Positions 43,999 to 57,052 of a stretch of DNA of 64,000 nt are shown piece after piece. The notes under the pieces are model-generated. The model worked only from the letters and a program-made list of their open reading frames with translations. It did not search any database and was not told the DNA's origin. This stretch comes from Elymus sibiricus. Its lineage: Eukaryota; Streptophyta; Magnoliopsida; Poales; Poaceae. Position 1 is the first letter of the stretch; every line of letters starts with the position of its first letter. Location of the stretch: positions 4,970,001 to 5,034,000 of the forward strand of contig CM077673.1 of NCBI GenBank assembly GCA_039707655.1, given 5' to 3'. Position numbers and translations under genes: made by a program.

Positions 43999-46371
43999 CA
44001 GTGAGTAATAGAATAGAAAACAGGCCGGAACAGACAAAATCTGCTAGTTTTGGCGAGGTCCCGGTAACCGATCCACGGGCTTCCCCGAATGTTCGGACGA
44101 CCACGACAACCAAAAAAACAGTGAATAATAGCATAGAAATCTGGTCAGAATGGACAAAATCTGCGAGTTTTGGCGAGGTCCCCGTAAGCGGACCCCGGGG
44201 TTCCCCGAACATTTGGATCGCCCCGGGACCCATAATCAGAGAGTAATAGCATAGAAAACAGGTAAGAATGGACCAAATCTGCGAGTTTTGGCGATGTCCC
44301 CGTAACCGGTCCACGGGCTTCCCCGAACGTTCGGACGACCAAGACAACCAAAAAACAGTGAATAATAGAACAGGAAACTAGTAAGAATGGACCAAATCTG
44401 CGAGTTTTGGTGAGGTCCCCGTAACCGGACCCTGGGCTTCCCCGAACGTTCGGACGACCACGACAACCAAAAAACAGTGAATAATAGCATAGAAAACTGG
44501 TAAGAATGCACCAAATTTGCGAGTTTTGGCAAGGTCCCCGTAACCGGACCCCGAGCATCCCCAAATGTTGGGACGACCACAACAACCAAAAACTGTGAAT
44601 AATAGCATAGAAAACTGGTCAAACTGGACCAAATCTGCGAGTTCTGGCGAGGTCCCCGTAAGCGGACCCCATGGTTCCCCGAACGTCTCGATCGTCCCAA
44701 GACCCAAAATCAGTGAGTAATAGCATAGAAAACTGGCCGGAACAGACAAAATCTGCTAGTTTTGGCGAGGTCCCGGTAAACGGTCCACGGGCTTCCCCGA
44801 ATGTTCGGACGGCCACGACAACCAAAAAAACAGTGAATAATAGCATAGAAATCTGGTTAGAATGGACAAAATCTGCGAGTTTTGGCGAGGTCCCCGTAAG
44901 CGGACCCCGGGGTTCCCCGAATATTTGGATCGCCCCGGGACCCATAATCAGACAGTAATAGCATAGAAAACAGGTAAGAATTGACCAAATCTGCGAGTTT
45001 TGGCGATGTCACCGTAACCGGTCCACGGGCTTCCCCGAACGTTCGGACGACCAAGACAACGAAAAAACAGTGAATAATAGCACAGAAAACTAGTAAGAAT
45101 GGACCAAATCTGCGAGTTTTGGCGAGGTCCCCGTAATCGGACCCCCGGCTTCCCCGAACGTTCGGACGACCACGACAATCAAAAAACAGTGAATAATAGC
45201 ATAGAAAACGGGTAAGAATGGACCAAATCTGCGAGTTTTGGCAAGGTCCCCGTAACCGGTCCCCGGGCATCCCCAAATGTTGGGACGACCACAACAACCA
45301 AAAACAGTGAATAATAGCATAGAAAACAGGTAAGAATGGACCAAATCTGCGAGTTTTGGCGAGGTCCCCGTAAGCGGACCCCATCGTTCCCCGAACGTCT
45401 CGATCGTCCCGAGACCCAAAATCAGTGAGTAATAGCATAGAAAACTGGCCGGAACAGACAAAATCTGCTAGTTTTGGCGAGGTTCCGGTAACCGGTCCAC
45501 GGGCTTCCCCGAATGTTTGGACGGCCACGACAACCAAAAAAACAGTGAATAATAGCATAGAAATCTGGTCAGAATGGACAAAATCTGCGAGTTTTGGCGA
45601 GGTCCCCGTAAGCGGACCCCATGGTTCCCCGAACGTCTCGATCGTCCCGAGACCCAAAATCAGTGAGTAATAGCATAGAAAACTGGCCGGAACAGACAAA
45701 ATCTGCTAGTTTTGGCGAGGTTCCGGTAACCGGTCCACGGGCTTCCCCGAATGTTTGGACGGCCACGACAACCAAAAAAACAGTGAATAATAGCATAGAA
45801 ATCTGGTCAGAATGGACAAAATCTGCGAGTTTTCGGGAGGTCCCCGTAAGCGAACCCCGGGGTTCCCCGAACATTTGGATCGCCCCGGGATCCATAATCA
45901 GTGAGTAATAGCATAGAAAATAGGTAAGAATGGCCAAATCTGCGAGTTTTGGCGATGTCAACGTAACCGGTCCACAGGCTTCCCCGAACGTTCGGACGAC
46001 CAAGACAACCAAAAAACAGTGAATAATAGCACAGAAAGCTAGTAAGAATGGACCAAATCTGCGAGTTTTGGCGAGGTCCCCGTAACCGGACCCCGGGCTT
46101 CCCCGAACGTTCGGACGACCACGACAACCAAAAAACAGTGAATAATAGCATAGAAAACCGGTAAGAATGGACCAAATCTGCGAGTTTTGGCAAGGTCCCC
46201 GTAACCGGACCCCGGGCATCCCCAAATGTTGGGACGACCACAAGAACCAAAAACAGTGAATAATAGCATAGAAAACAGGTAAGAATGGACCAAATCTGCG
46301 AGTTTTGGCGAGGTCCCCGTAAGCGGACCCCATGGTTCCCTGAACGTTTCGATCGTCCCGAGACCCAAAAT
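43999..46371 (+). repeat. Block 5 copy 1: 20-mer variant (2,373 bp)
   Basis: An alpha-beta-gamma unit with two extra monomers (A and a B/F hybrid, 45423-45660) inserted before the full gamma six-mer. It has GAATATTTGG in a B near 44918 and the AATGGCCAAAT deletion in C near 45930. Confidence 0.88.
45423..45660 (+). repeat. Truncated gamma six-mer: A plus B/F hybrid (238 bp)
   Basis: A (45423-45542) is followed by a monomer that starts as B (CTGGTCAGAATGGAC) and ends as F (GGACCCCATGG, GTCTCGATCGTCCC). The next A begins at 45661. Four monomers (C, D, E and one of B or F) are missing. The exchange point lies in the shared GTAAGCGGACCCC tract near 45610-45622. Confidence 0.87.
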
Positions 46372-48507
46372 CAGTGAGTAATAGCATAGAAAACAGGCCG
46401 GAACAGACAAAATCTGCTAGTTTTGGCGAGGTCCCGGTAACCGATCCACGGGCTTCCCCGAATGTTCGGACGACCACGACAACCAAAAAAACAGTGAATA
46501 ATAGCATAGAAATCTGGTCAGAATGGACAAAATCTGCGAGTTTTGGCGAGGTCCCCGTAAGCGGACCCCGGGGTTCCCCGAACATTTGGATCGCCCCGGG
46601 ACCCATAATCAGAGAGTAATAGCATAGAAAACAGGTAAGAATGGACCAAATCTGCGAGTTTTGGCGATGTCCCCGTAACCGGTCCACGGGCTTCCCCGAA
46701 CGTTCGGACGACCAAGACAACCAAAAAACAGTGAATAATAGAACAGGAAACTAGTAAGAATGGACCAAATCTGCGAGTTTTGGTGAGGTCCCCGTAACCG
46801 GACCCTGGGCTTCCCCGAACGTTCGGACGACCACGACAACCAAAAAACAGTGAATAATAGCATAGAAAACTGGTAAGAATGCACCAAATTTGCGAGTTTT
46901 GGCAAGGTCCCCGTAACCGGACCCCGAGCATCCCCAAATGTTGGGACGACCACAACAACCAAAAACTGTGAATAATAGCATAGAAAACTGGTCAAACTGG
47001 ACCAAATCTGCGAGTTCTGGCGAGGTCCCCGTAAGCGGACCCCATGGTTCCCCGAACGTCTCGATCGTCCCAAGACCCAAAATCAGTGAGTAATAGCATA
47101 GAAAACTGGCCGGAACAGACAAAATCTGCTAGTTTTGGCGAGGTCCCGGTAAACGGTCCACGGGCTTCCCCGAATGTTCGGACGGCCACGACAACCAAAA
47201 AAACAGTGAATAATAGCATAGAAATCTGGTTAGAATGGACAAAATCTGCGAGTTTTGGCGAGGTCCCCGTAAGCGGACCCCGGGGTTCCCCGAACATTTG
47301 GATCGCCCCGGGACCCATAATCAGACAGTAATAGCATAGAAAACAGGTAAGAATTGACCAAATCTGCGAGTTTTGGCGATGTCACCGTAACCGGTCCACG
47401 GGCATCCCCGAACGTTCGGACGACCAAGACAACGAAAAAACAGTGAATAATAGCACAGAAAACTAGTAAGAATGGACCAAATCTGCGAGTTTTGGCGAGG
47501 TCCCCGTAATCGGACCCCCGGCTTCCCCGAACGTTCGGACGACCACGACAATCAAAAAACAGTGAATAATAGCATAGAAAACGGGTAAGAATGGACCAAA
47601 TCTGCGAGTTTTGGCAAGGTCCCCGTAACCGGTCCCCGGGCATCCCCAAATGTTGGGACGACCACAACAACCAAAAACAGTGAATAATAGCATAGAAAAC
47701 AGGTAAGAATGGACCAAATCTGCGAGTTTTGGCGAGGTCCCCGTAAGCGGACCCCATGGTTCCCCGAACGTCTCGATCGTCCCGAGACCCAAAATCAGTG
47801 AGTAATAGCATAGAAAACTGACCGGAACAGACAAAATCTGCTAGTTTTGGCGAGGTTCCGGTAACCGGTCCACGGGCTTCCCCGAATGTTTGGACGGCCA
47901 CGACAACCAAAAAAACAGTGAATAATAGCATAGAAATCTGGTCAGAATGGACAAAATCTGCGAGTTTTCGGGAGGTCCCCGTAAGCGAACCCCGGGGTTC
48001 CCCGAACATTTGGATCGCCCCGGGACCCATAATCAGTGAGTAATAGCATAGAAAATAGGTAAGAATGGACCAAATCTGCGAGTTTTGGCGATGTCAACGT
48101 AACCGGTCCACAGGCTTCCCCGAACGTTCGGACGACCAAGACAACCAAAAAACAGTGAATAATAGCACAGAAAGCTAGTAAGAATGGACCAAATCTGCGA
48201 GTTTTGGCGAGGTCCCCGTAACCGGACCCCGGGCTTCCCCGAACGTTCGGACGACCACGACAACCAAAAAACAGTGAATAATAGCATAGAAAACCGGTAA
48301 GAATGGACCAAATCTGCGAGTTTTGGCAAGGTCCCCGTAACCGGACCCCGGGCATCCCCAAATGTTGGGACGACCACAAGAACCAAAAACAGTGAATAAT
48401 AGCATAGAAAACAGGTAAGAATGGACCAAATCTGCGAGTTTTGGCGAGGTCCCCGTAAGCGGACCCCATGGTTCCCTGAACGTTTCGATCGTCCCGAGAC
48501 CCAAAAT
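46372..48507 (+). repeat. Block 5 copy 2 (2,136 bp), pre-homogenisation type
   Basis: It has the older states: CAGGCCGG in alpha A, TCTGCGAG in alpha B and C, GGTGAGG in alpha D and AGCATAGAAAACTGG in alpha F. A private CGGGCATCCCCGAACG is found near 47401. Confidence 0.88.
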
Positions 48508-50644
48508 CAGTGAGTAATAGCATAGAAAACAGGCCGGAACAGACAAAATCTGCTAGTTTTGGCGAGGTCCCGGTAACCGATCCACGGGCTTCCCCGAATG
48601 TTCGGACGACCACGACAACCAAAAAAACAGTGAATAATAGCATAGAAATCTGGTCAGAATGGACAAAATCTGCGAGTTTTGGCGAGGTCCCCGTAAGCGG
48701 ACCCCCGGGGTTCCCCGAACATTTGGATCGCCCCGGGACCCATAATCAGAGAGTAATAGCATAGAAAACAGGTAAGAATGGACCAAATCTGCGAGTTTTG
48801 GCGATGTCCCCGTAACCGGTCCACGGGCTTCCCCGAACGTTCGGACGACCAAGACAACCAAAAAACAGTGAATAATAGAACAGGAAACTAGTAAGAATGG
48901 ACCAAATCTGCGAGTTTTGGTGAGGTCCCCGTAACCGGACCCTGGGCTTCCCCGAACGTTCGGACGACCACGACAACCAAAAAACAGTGAATAATAGCAT
49001 AGAAAACTGGTAAGAATGCACCAAATTTGCGAGTTTTGGCAAGGTCCCCGTAACCGGACCCCGAGCATCCCCAAATGTTGGGACGACCACAACAACCAAA
49101 AACTGTGAATAATAGCATAGAAAACTGGTCAAACTGGACCAAATCTGCGAGTTCTGGCGAGGTCCCCGTAAGCGGACCCCATGGTTCCCCGAACGTCTCG
49201 ATCGTCCCAAGACCCAAAATCAGTGAGTAATAGCATAGAAAACTGGCCGGAACAGACAAAATCTGCTAGTTTTGGCGAGGTCCCGGTAAACGGTCCACGG
49301 GCTTCCCCGAATGTTCGGACGGCCACGACAACCAAAAAAACAGTGAATAATAGCATAGAAATCTGGTTAGAATGGACAAAATCTGCGAGTTTTGGCGAGG
49401 TCCCCGTAAGCGGACCCCGGGGTTCCCCGAACATTTGGATCGCCCCGGGACCCATAATCATTCAGTAATAGCATAGAAAACAGGTAAGAATTGACCAAAT
49501 CTGCGAGTTTTGGCGATGTCACCGTAACCGGTCCACGGTCTTCCCCGAACGTTCGGACGACCAAGACAACGAAAAAACAGTGAATAATAGCACAGAAAAC
49601 TAGTAAGAATGGACCAAATCTGCGAGTTTTGGCGAGGTCCCCGTAATCGGACCCCCGGCTTCCCCGAACGTTCGGACGACCACGACAATCAAAAAACAGT
49701 GAATAATAGCATAGAAAACGGGTAAGAATGGACCAAATCTGCGAGTTTTGGCAAGGTCCCCGTAACCGGTCCCCGGGCATCCCCAAATGTTGGGACGACC
49801 ACAACAACCAAAAACAGTGAATAATAGCATAGAAAACAGGTAAGAATGGACCAAATCTGCGAGTTTTGGCGAGGTCCCCGTAAGCGGACCCCATGGTTCC
49901 CCGAACGTCTCGATCGTCCCGAGACCCAAAATCAGTGAGTAATAGCATAGAAAACTGGCCGGAACAGACAAAATCTGCTAGTTTTGGCGAGGTTCCGGTA
50001 ACCGGTCCACGGGCTTCCCCGACTGTTTGGACGGCCACGACAACCAAAAAAACAGTGAATAATAGCATAGAAATCTGGTCAGAATGGACAAAATCTGCGA
50101 GTTTTCGGGAGGTCCCCGTAAGCGAACCCCGGGGTTCCCCGAACATTTGGATCGCCCCGGGACCCATAATCAGTGAGTAATAGCATAGAAAATAGGTAAG
50201 AATGGACCAAATCTGCGAGTTTTGGCGATGTCAACGTAACCGGTCCACAGGCTTCCCCGAACGTTCGGACGACCAAGACAACCAAAAAACAGTGAATAAT
50301 AGCACAGAAAGCTAGTAAGAATGGACCAAATCTGCGAGTTTTGGCGAGGTCCCCGTAACCGGACCCCGGGCTTCCCCGAACGTTCGGACGACCACGACAA
50401 CCAAAAAACAGTGAATAATAGCATAGAAAACCGGTAAGAATGGACCAAATCTGCGAGTTTTGGCAAGGTCCCCGTAACCGGACACCGGGCATCCCCAAAT
50501 GTTGGGACGACCACAAGAACCAAAAACAGTGAATAATAGCATAGAAAACAGGTAAGAATGGACCAAATCTGCGAGTTTTGGCGAGGTCCCCGTAAGCGGA
50601 CCACATGGTTCCCTGAACGTTTCGATCGTCCCGAGACCCAAAAT
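48508..50644 (+). repeat. Block 5 copy 3 (2,137 bp), switches to the homogenised type
   Basis: One extra C in GCGGACCCCCGGGG (48702-48706) makes it 2,137 bp. Alpha and beta keep older states, with a private AATCATTCAG near 49460 and CACGGTCTTCC near 49538. Its gamma changes to the new states partway: CTGGCCGG (old) at 49955, then GACTGTTTGG (new) at 50031, GACACCGGGC and GGACCACATGG. Confidence 0.88.
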
Positions 50645-52780
50645 CAGTGAGTAATAGCATAAAAAACTGGCCGGAACAGACAAAATCTGCTAGTTTTGGC
50701 GAGGTCCCGGTAACCGATCCACGGGCTTCCCCGAATGTTCGGACGACCACGACAACCAAAAAAACAGTGAATAATAGCATAGAAATCTGGTCAGAATGGA
50801 CAAAATCTACGAGTTTTGGCGAGGTCCCCGTAAGCGGACCCCGGGGTTCCCCGAACATTTGGATCGCCCCGGGACCCATAATCAGAGAGTAATAGCATAG
50901 AAAACAGGTAAGAATGGACCAAATCTGGGAGTTTTGGCGATGTCCCCGTAACCGGTCCACGGGCTTCCCCGAACGTTCGGACGACCAAGACAACCAAAAA
51001 ACAGTGAATAATAGAACAGGAAACTAGTAAGAATGGACCAAATCTGCGAGTTTTGGTAGGGTCCCCGTAACCGGACCCTGGGCTTCCCCGAACGTTCGGA
51101 CGACCACGACAACCAAAAAACAGTGAATAATAGCATAGAAAACTGGTAAGAATGCACCAAATTTGCGAGTTTTGGCAAGGTCCCCGTAACCGGACCCCGA
51201 GCATCCCCAAATGTTGGGACGACCACAACAACCAAAAACTGTGAATAATAGCATACAAAACTGGTCAAACTGGACCAAATCTGCGAGTTCTGGCGAGGTC
51301 CCCGTAAGCGGACCCCATGGTTCCCCGAACGTCTCGATCGTCCCAAGACCCAAAATCAGTGAGTAATAGCATAGAAAACTGGCCGGAACAGACAAAATCT
51401 GCTAGTTTTGGCGAGGTCCCGGTAAACGGTCCACGGGCTTCCCCGAATGTTCGGACGGCCACGACAACCAAAAAAACAGTGAATAATAGCATAGAAATCT
51501 GGTTAGAATGGACAAAATCTGCGAGTTTTGGCGAGGTCCCCGTAAGCGGACCCCGGGGTTCCCCGAACATTTGGATCGCCCCGGGACCCATAATCAGACA
51601 GTAATAGCATAGAAAACAGGTAAGAATTGACCAAATCTGCGAGTTTTGGCGATGTCACCGTAACCGGTCCACGGGCTTCCCCGAACGTTCGGACGACCAA
51701 GACAACGAAAAAACAGTGAATAATAGCACAGAAAACTAGTAAGAATGGACCAAATCTGCGAGTTTTGGCGAGGTCCCCGTAATCGGACCCCCGGCTTCCC
51801 CGAACGTTCGGACGACCACGACAATCAAAAAACAGTGAATAATAGCATAGAAAACGGGTAAGAATGGACCAAATCTGCGAGTTTTGGCAAGGTCCCCGTA
51901 ACCGGTCCCCGGGCATCCCCAAATGTTGGGACGACCACAACAACCAAAAACAGTGAATAATAGCATAGAAAACAGGTAAGAATGGACCAAATCTGCGAGT
52001 TTTGGCGAGGTCCCCGTAAGCGGACCCCATGGTTCCCCGAACGTCTCGATCGTCCCGAGACCCAAAATCAGTGAGTAATAGCATAGAAAACTGGATGGAA
52101 CAGACAAAATCTGCTAGTTTTGGCGAGGTTCCGGTAACCGGTCCACGGGCTTCCCCGACTGTTTGGACGGCCACGACAACCAAAAAAACAGTGAATAATA
52201 GCATAGAAATCTGGTCAGAATGGACAAAATCTGCGAGTTTTCGGGAGGTCCCCGTAAGCGAACCCCGGGGTTCCCCGAACATTTGGATCGCCCCGGGACC
52301 CATAATCAGTGAGTAATAGCATAGAAAATAGGTAAGAATGGACCAAATCTGCGAGTTTTGGCGATGTCAACGTAACCGGTCCACAGGCTTCCCCGAACGT
52401 TCGGACGACCAAGACAACCAAAAAACAGTGAATAATAGCACAGAAAGCTAGTAAGAATGGACCAAATCTGCGAGTTTTGGCGAGGTCCCCGTAACCGGAC
52501 CCCGGGCTTCCCCGAACGTTCGGACGACCACGACAACCAAAAAACAGTGAATAATAGCATAGAAAACCGGTAAGAATGGACCAAATCTGCGAGTTTTGGC
52601 AAGGTCCCCGTAACCGGACACCGGGCATCCCCAAATGTTGGGACGACCACAAGAACCAAAAACAGTGAATAATAGCATAGAAAACAGGTAAGAATGGACC
52701 AAATCTGCGAGTTTTGGCGAGGTCCCCGTAAGCGGACCACATGGTTCCCTGAACGTTTCGATCGTCCCGAGACCCAAAAT
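50645..52780 (+). repeat. Block 5 copy 4 (2,136 bp), homogenised type
   Basis: This is the first complete copy with the full new set: ATAAAAAACTGG in alpha A, TCTACGAG in B, TCTGGGAG in C, GGTAGGG in D, ATACAAAACTGG in F, and CTGGATGG with GACTGTTTGG in gamma A. Confidence 0.9.
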
Positions 52781-54916
52781 CAGTGAGTAATAGCATAAAA
52801 AACTGGCCGGAACAGACAAAATCTGCTAGTTTTGGCGAGGTCCCGGTAACCGATCCACGGGCTTCCCCGAATGTTCGGACGACCACGACAACCAAAAAAA
52901 CAGTGAATAATAGCATAGAAATCTGGTCAGAATGGACAAAATCTACGAGTTTTGGCGAGGTCCCCGTAAGCGGACCCCGGGGTTCCCCGAACATTTGGAT
53001 CGCCCCGGGACCCATAATCAGAGAGTAATAGCATAGAAAACAGGTAAGAATGGACCAAATCTGGGAGTTTTGGCGATGTCCCCGTAACCGGTCCACGGGC
53101 TTCCCCGAACGTTCGGACGACCAAGACAACCAAAAAACAGTGAATAATAGAACAGGAAACTAGTAAGAATGGACCAAATCTGCGAGTTTTGGTAGGGTCC
53201 CCGTAACCGGACCCTGGGCTTCCCCGAACGTTCGGACGACCACGACAACCAAAAAACAGTGAATAATAGCATAGAAAACTGGTAAGAATGCACCAAATTT
53301 GCGAGTTTTGGCAAGGTCCCCGTAACCGGACCCCGAGCATCCCCAAATGTTGGGACGACCACAACAACCAAAAACTGTGAATAATAGCATACAAAACTGG
53401 TCAAACTGGACCAAATCTGCGAGTTCTGGCGAGGTCCCCGTAAGCGGACCCCATGGTTCCCCGAACGTCTCGATCGTCCCAAGACCCAAAATCAGTGAGT
53501 AATAGCATAGAAAACTGGCCGGAACAGACAAAATCTGCTAGTTTTGGCGAGGTCCCGGTAAACGGTCCACGGGCTTCCCCGAATGTTCGGACGGCCACGA
53601 CAACCAAAAAAACAGTGAATAATAGCATAGAAATCTGGTTAGAATGGACAAAATCTGCGAGTTTTGGCGAGGTCCCCGTAAGCGGACCCCGGGGTTCCCC
53701 GAACATTTGGATCGCCCCGGGACCCATAATCAGACAGTAATAGCATAGAAAACAGGTAAGAATTGACCAAATCTGCGAGTTTTGGCGATGTCACCGTAAC
53801 CGGTCCACGGGCTTCCCCGAACGTTCGGACGACCAAGACAACGAAAAAACAGTGAATAATAGCACAGAAAACTAGTAAGAATGGACCAAATCTGCGAGTT
53901 TTGGCGAGGTCCCCGTAATCGGACCCCCGGCTTCCCCGAACGTTCGGACGACCACGACAATCAAAAAACAGTGAATAATAGCATAGAAAACGGGTAAGAA
54001 TGGACCAAATCTGCGAGTTTTGGCAAGGTCCCCGTAACCGGTCCCCGGGCATCCCCAAATGTTGGGACGACCACAACAACCAAAAACAGTGAATAATAGC
54101 ATAGAAAACAGGTAAGAATGGACCAAATCTGCGAGTTTTGGCGAGGTCCCCGTAAGCGGACCCCATGGTTCCCCGAACGTCTCGATCGTCCCGAGACCCA
54201 AAATCAGTGAGTAATAGCATAGAAAACTGGATGGAACAGACAAAATCTGCTAGTTTTGGCGAGGTTCCGGTAACCGGTCCACGGGCTTCCCCGACTGTTT
54301 GGACGGCCACGACAACCAAAAAAACAGTGAATAATAGCATAGAAATCTGGTCAGAATGGACAAAATCTGCGAGTTTTCGGGAGGTCCCCGTAAGCGAACC
54401 CCGGGGTTCCCCGAACATTTGGATCGCCCCGGGACCCATAATCAGTGAGTAATAGCATAGAAAATAGGTAAGAATGGACCAAATCTGCGAGTTTTGGCGA
54501 TGTCAACGTAACCGGTCCACAGGCTTCCCCGAACGTTCGGACGACCAAGACAACCAAAAAACAGTGAATAATAGCACAGAAAGCTAGTAAGAATGGACCA
54601 AATCTGCGAGTTTTGGCGAGGTCCCCGTAACCGGACCCCGGGCTTCCCCGAACGTTCGGACGACCACGACAACCAAAAAACAGTGAATAATAGCATAGAA
54701 AACCGGTAAGAATGGACCAAATCTGCGAGTTTTGGCAAGGTCCCCGTAACCGGACACCGGGCATCCCCAAATGTTGGGACGACCACAAGAACCAAAAACA
54801 GTGAATAATAGCATAGAAAACAGGTAAGAATGGACCAAATCTGCGAGTTTTGGCGAGGTCCCCGTAAGCGGACCACATGGTTCCCTGAACGTTTCGATCG
54901 TCCCGAGACCCAAAAT
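52781..54916 (+). repeat. Block 5 copy 5 (2,136 bp)
   Basis: I find no difference from copy 4 in any compared translation. It serves as a clean reference for the 18-mer. Confidence 0.9.
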
Positions 54917-57052
54917 CAGTGAGTAATAGCATAAAAAACTGGCCGGAACAGACAAAATCTGCTAGTTTTGGCGAGGTCCCGGTAACCGATCCACGGGCTT
55001 CCCCGAATGTTCGGACGACCACGACAACCAAAAAAACAGTGAATAATAGCATAGAAATCTGGTCAGAATGGACAAAATCTACGAGTTTTGGCGAGGTCCC
55101 CGTAAGCGGACCCCGGGGTTCCCCGAACATTTGGATCGCCCCGGGACCCATAATCAGAGAGTAATAGCATAGAAAACAGGTAAGAATGGACCAAATCTGG
55201 GAGTTTTGGCGATGTCCCCGTAACCGGTCCACGGGCTTCCCCGAACGTTCGGACGACCAAGACAACCAAAAAACAGTGAATAATAGAACAGGAAACTAGT
55301 AAGAATGGACCAAATCTGCGAGTTTTGGTAGGGTCCCCGTAACCGGACCCTGGGCTTCCCCGAACGTTCGGACGACCACGACAACCAAAAAACAGTGAAT
55401 AATAGCATAGAAAACTGGTAAGAATGCACCAAATTTGCGAGTTTTGGCAAGGTCCCCGTAACCGGACCCCGAGCATCCCCAAATGTTGGGACGACCACAA
55501 CAACCAAAAACTGTGAATAATAGCATACAAAACTGGTCAAACTGGACCAAATCTGCGAGTTCTGGCGAGGTCCCCGTAAGCGGACCCCATGGTTCCCCGA
55601 ACGTCTCGATCGTCCCAAGACCCAAAATCAGTGAGTAATAGCATAGAAAACTGGCCGGAACAGACAAAATCTGCTAGTTTTGGCGAGGTCCCGGTAAACG
55701 GTCCACGGGCTTCCCCGAATGTTCGGACGGCCACGACAACCAAAAAAACAGTGAATAATAGCATAGAAATCTGGTTAGAATGGACAAAATCTGCGAGTTT
55801 TGGCGAGGTCCCCGTAAGCGGACCCCGGGGTTCCCCGAACATTTGGATCGCCCCGGGACCCATAATCAGACAGTAATAGCATAGAAAACAGGTAAGAATT
55901 GACCAAATCTGCGAGTTTTGGCGATGTCACCGTAACCGGTCCACGGGCTTCCCCGAACGTTCGGACGACCAAGACAACGAAAAAACAGTGAATAATAGCA
56001 CAGAAAACTAGTAAGAATGGACCAAATCTGCGAGTTTTGGCGAGGTCCCCGTAATCGGACCCCCGGCTTCCCCGAACGTTCGGACGACCACGACAATCAA
56101 AAAACAGTGAATAATAGCATAGAAAACGGGTAAGAATGGACCAAATCTGCGAGTTTTGGCAAGGTCCCCGTAACCGGTCCCCGGGCATCCCCAAATGTTG
56201 GGACGACCACAACAACCAAAAACAGTGAATAATAGCATAGAAAACAGGTAAGAATGGACCAAATCTGCGAGTTTTGGCGAGGTCCCCGTAAGCGGACCCC
56301 ATGGTTCCCCGAACGTCTCGATCGTCCCGAGACCCAAAATCAGTGAGTAATAGCATAGAAAACTGGATGGAACAGACAAAATCTGCTAGTTTTGGCGAGG
56401 TTCCGGTAACCGGTCCACGGGCTTCCCCGACTGTTTGGACGGCCACGACAACCAAAAAAACAGTGAATAATAGCATAGAAATCTGGTCAGAATGGACAAA
56501 ATCTGCGAGTTTTCGGGAGGTCCCCGTAAGCGAACCCCGGGGTTCCCCGAACATTTGGATCGCCCCGGGACCCATAATCAGTGAGTAATAGCATAGAAAA
56601 TAGGTAAGAATGGACCAAATCTGCGAGTTTTGGCGATGTCAACGTAACCGGTCCACAGGCTTCCCCGAACGTTCGGACGACCAAGACAACCAAAAAACAG
56701 TGAATAATAGCACAGAAAGCTAGTAAGAATGGACCAAATCTGCGAGTTTTGGCGAGGTCCCCGTAACCGGACCCCGGGCTTCCCCGAACGTTCGGACGAC
56801 CACGACAACCAAAAAACAGTGAATAATAGCATAGAAAACCGGTAAGAATGGACCAAATCTGCGAGTTTTGGCAAGGTCCCCGTAACCGGACACCGGGCAT
56901 CCCCAAATGTTGGGACGACCACAAGAACCAAAAACAGTGAATAATAGCATAGAAAACAGGTAAGAATGGACCAAATCTGCGAGTTTTGGCGAGGTCCCCG
57001 TAAGCGGACCACATGGTTCCCTGAACGTTTCGATCGTCCCGAGACCCAAAAT
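54917..57052 (+). repeat. Block 5 copy 6 (2,136 bp)
   Basis: No difference from copies 4 and 5 was found by comparing translations on both strands. Confidence 0.9.

Noticed and set aside
45423..45660. Inverted segment at the irregular 20-mer
   Set aside because: All monomers there read in the plus orientation; the irregularity is explained by a B/F fusion.
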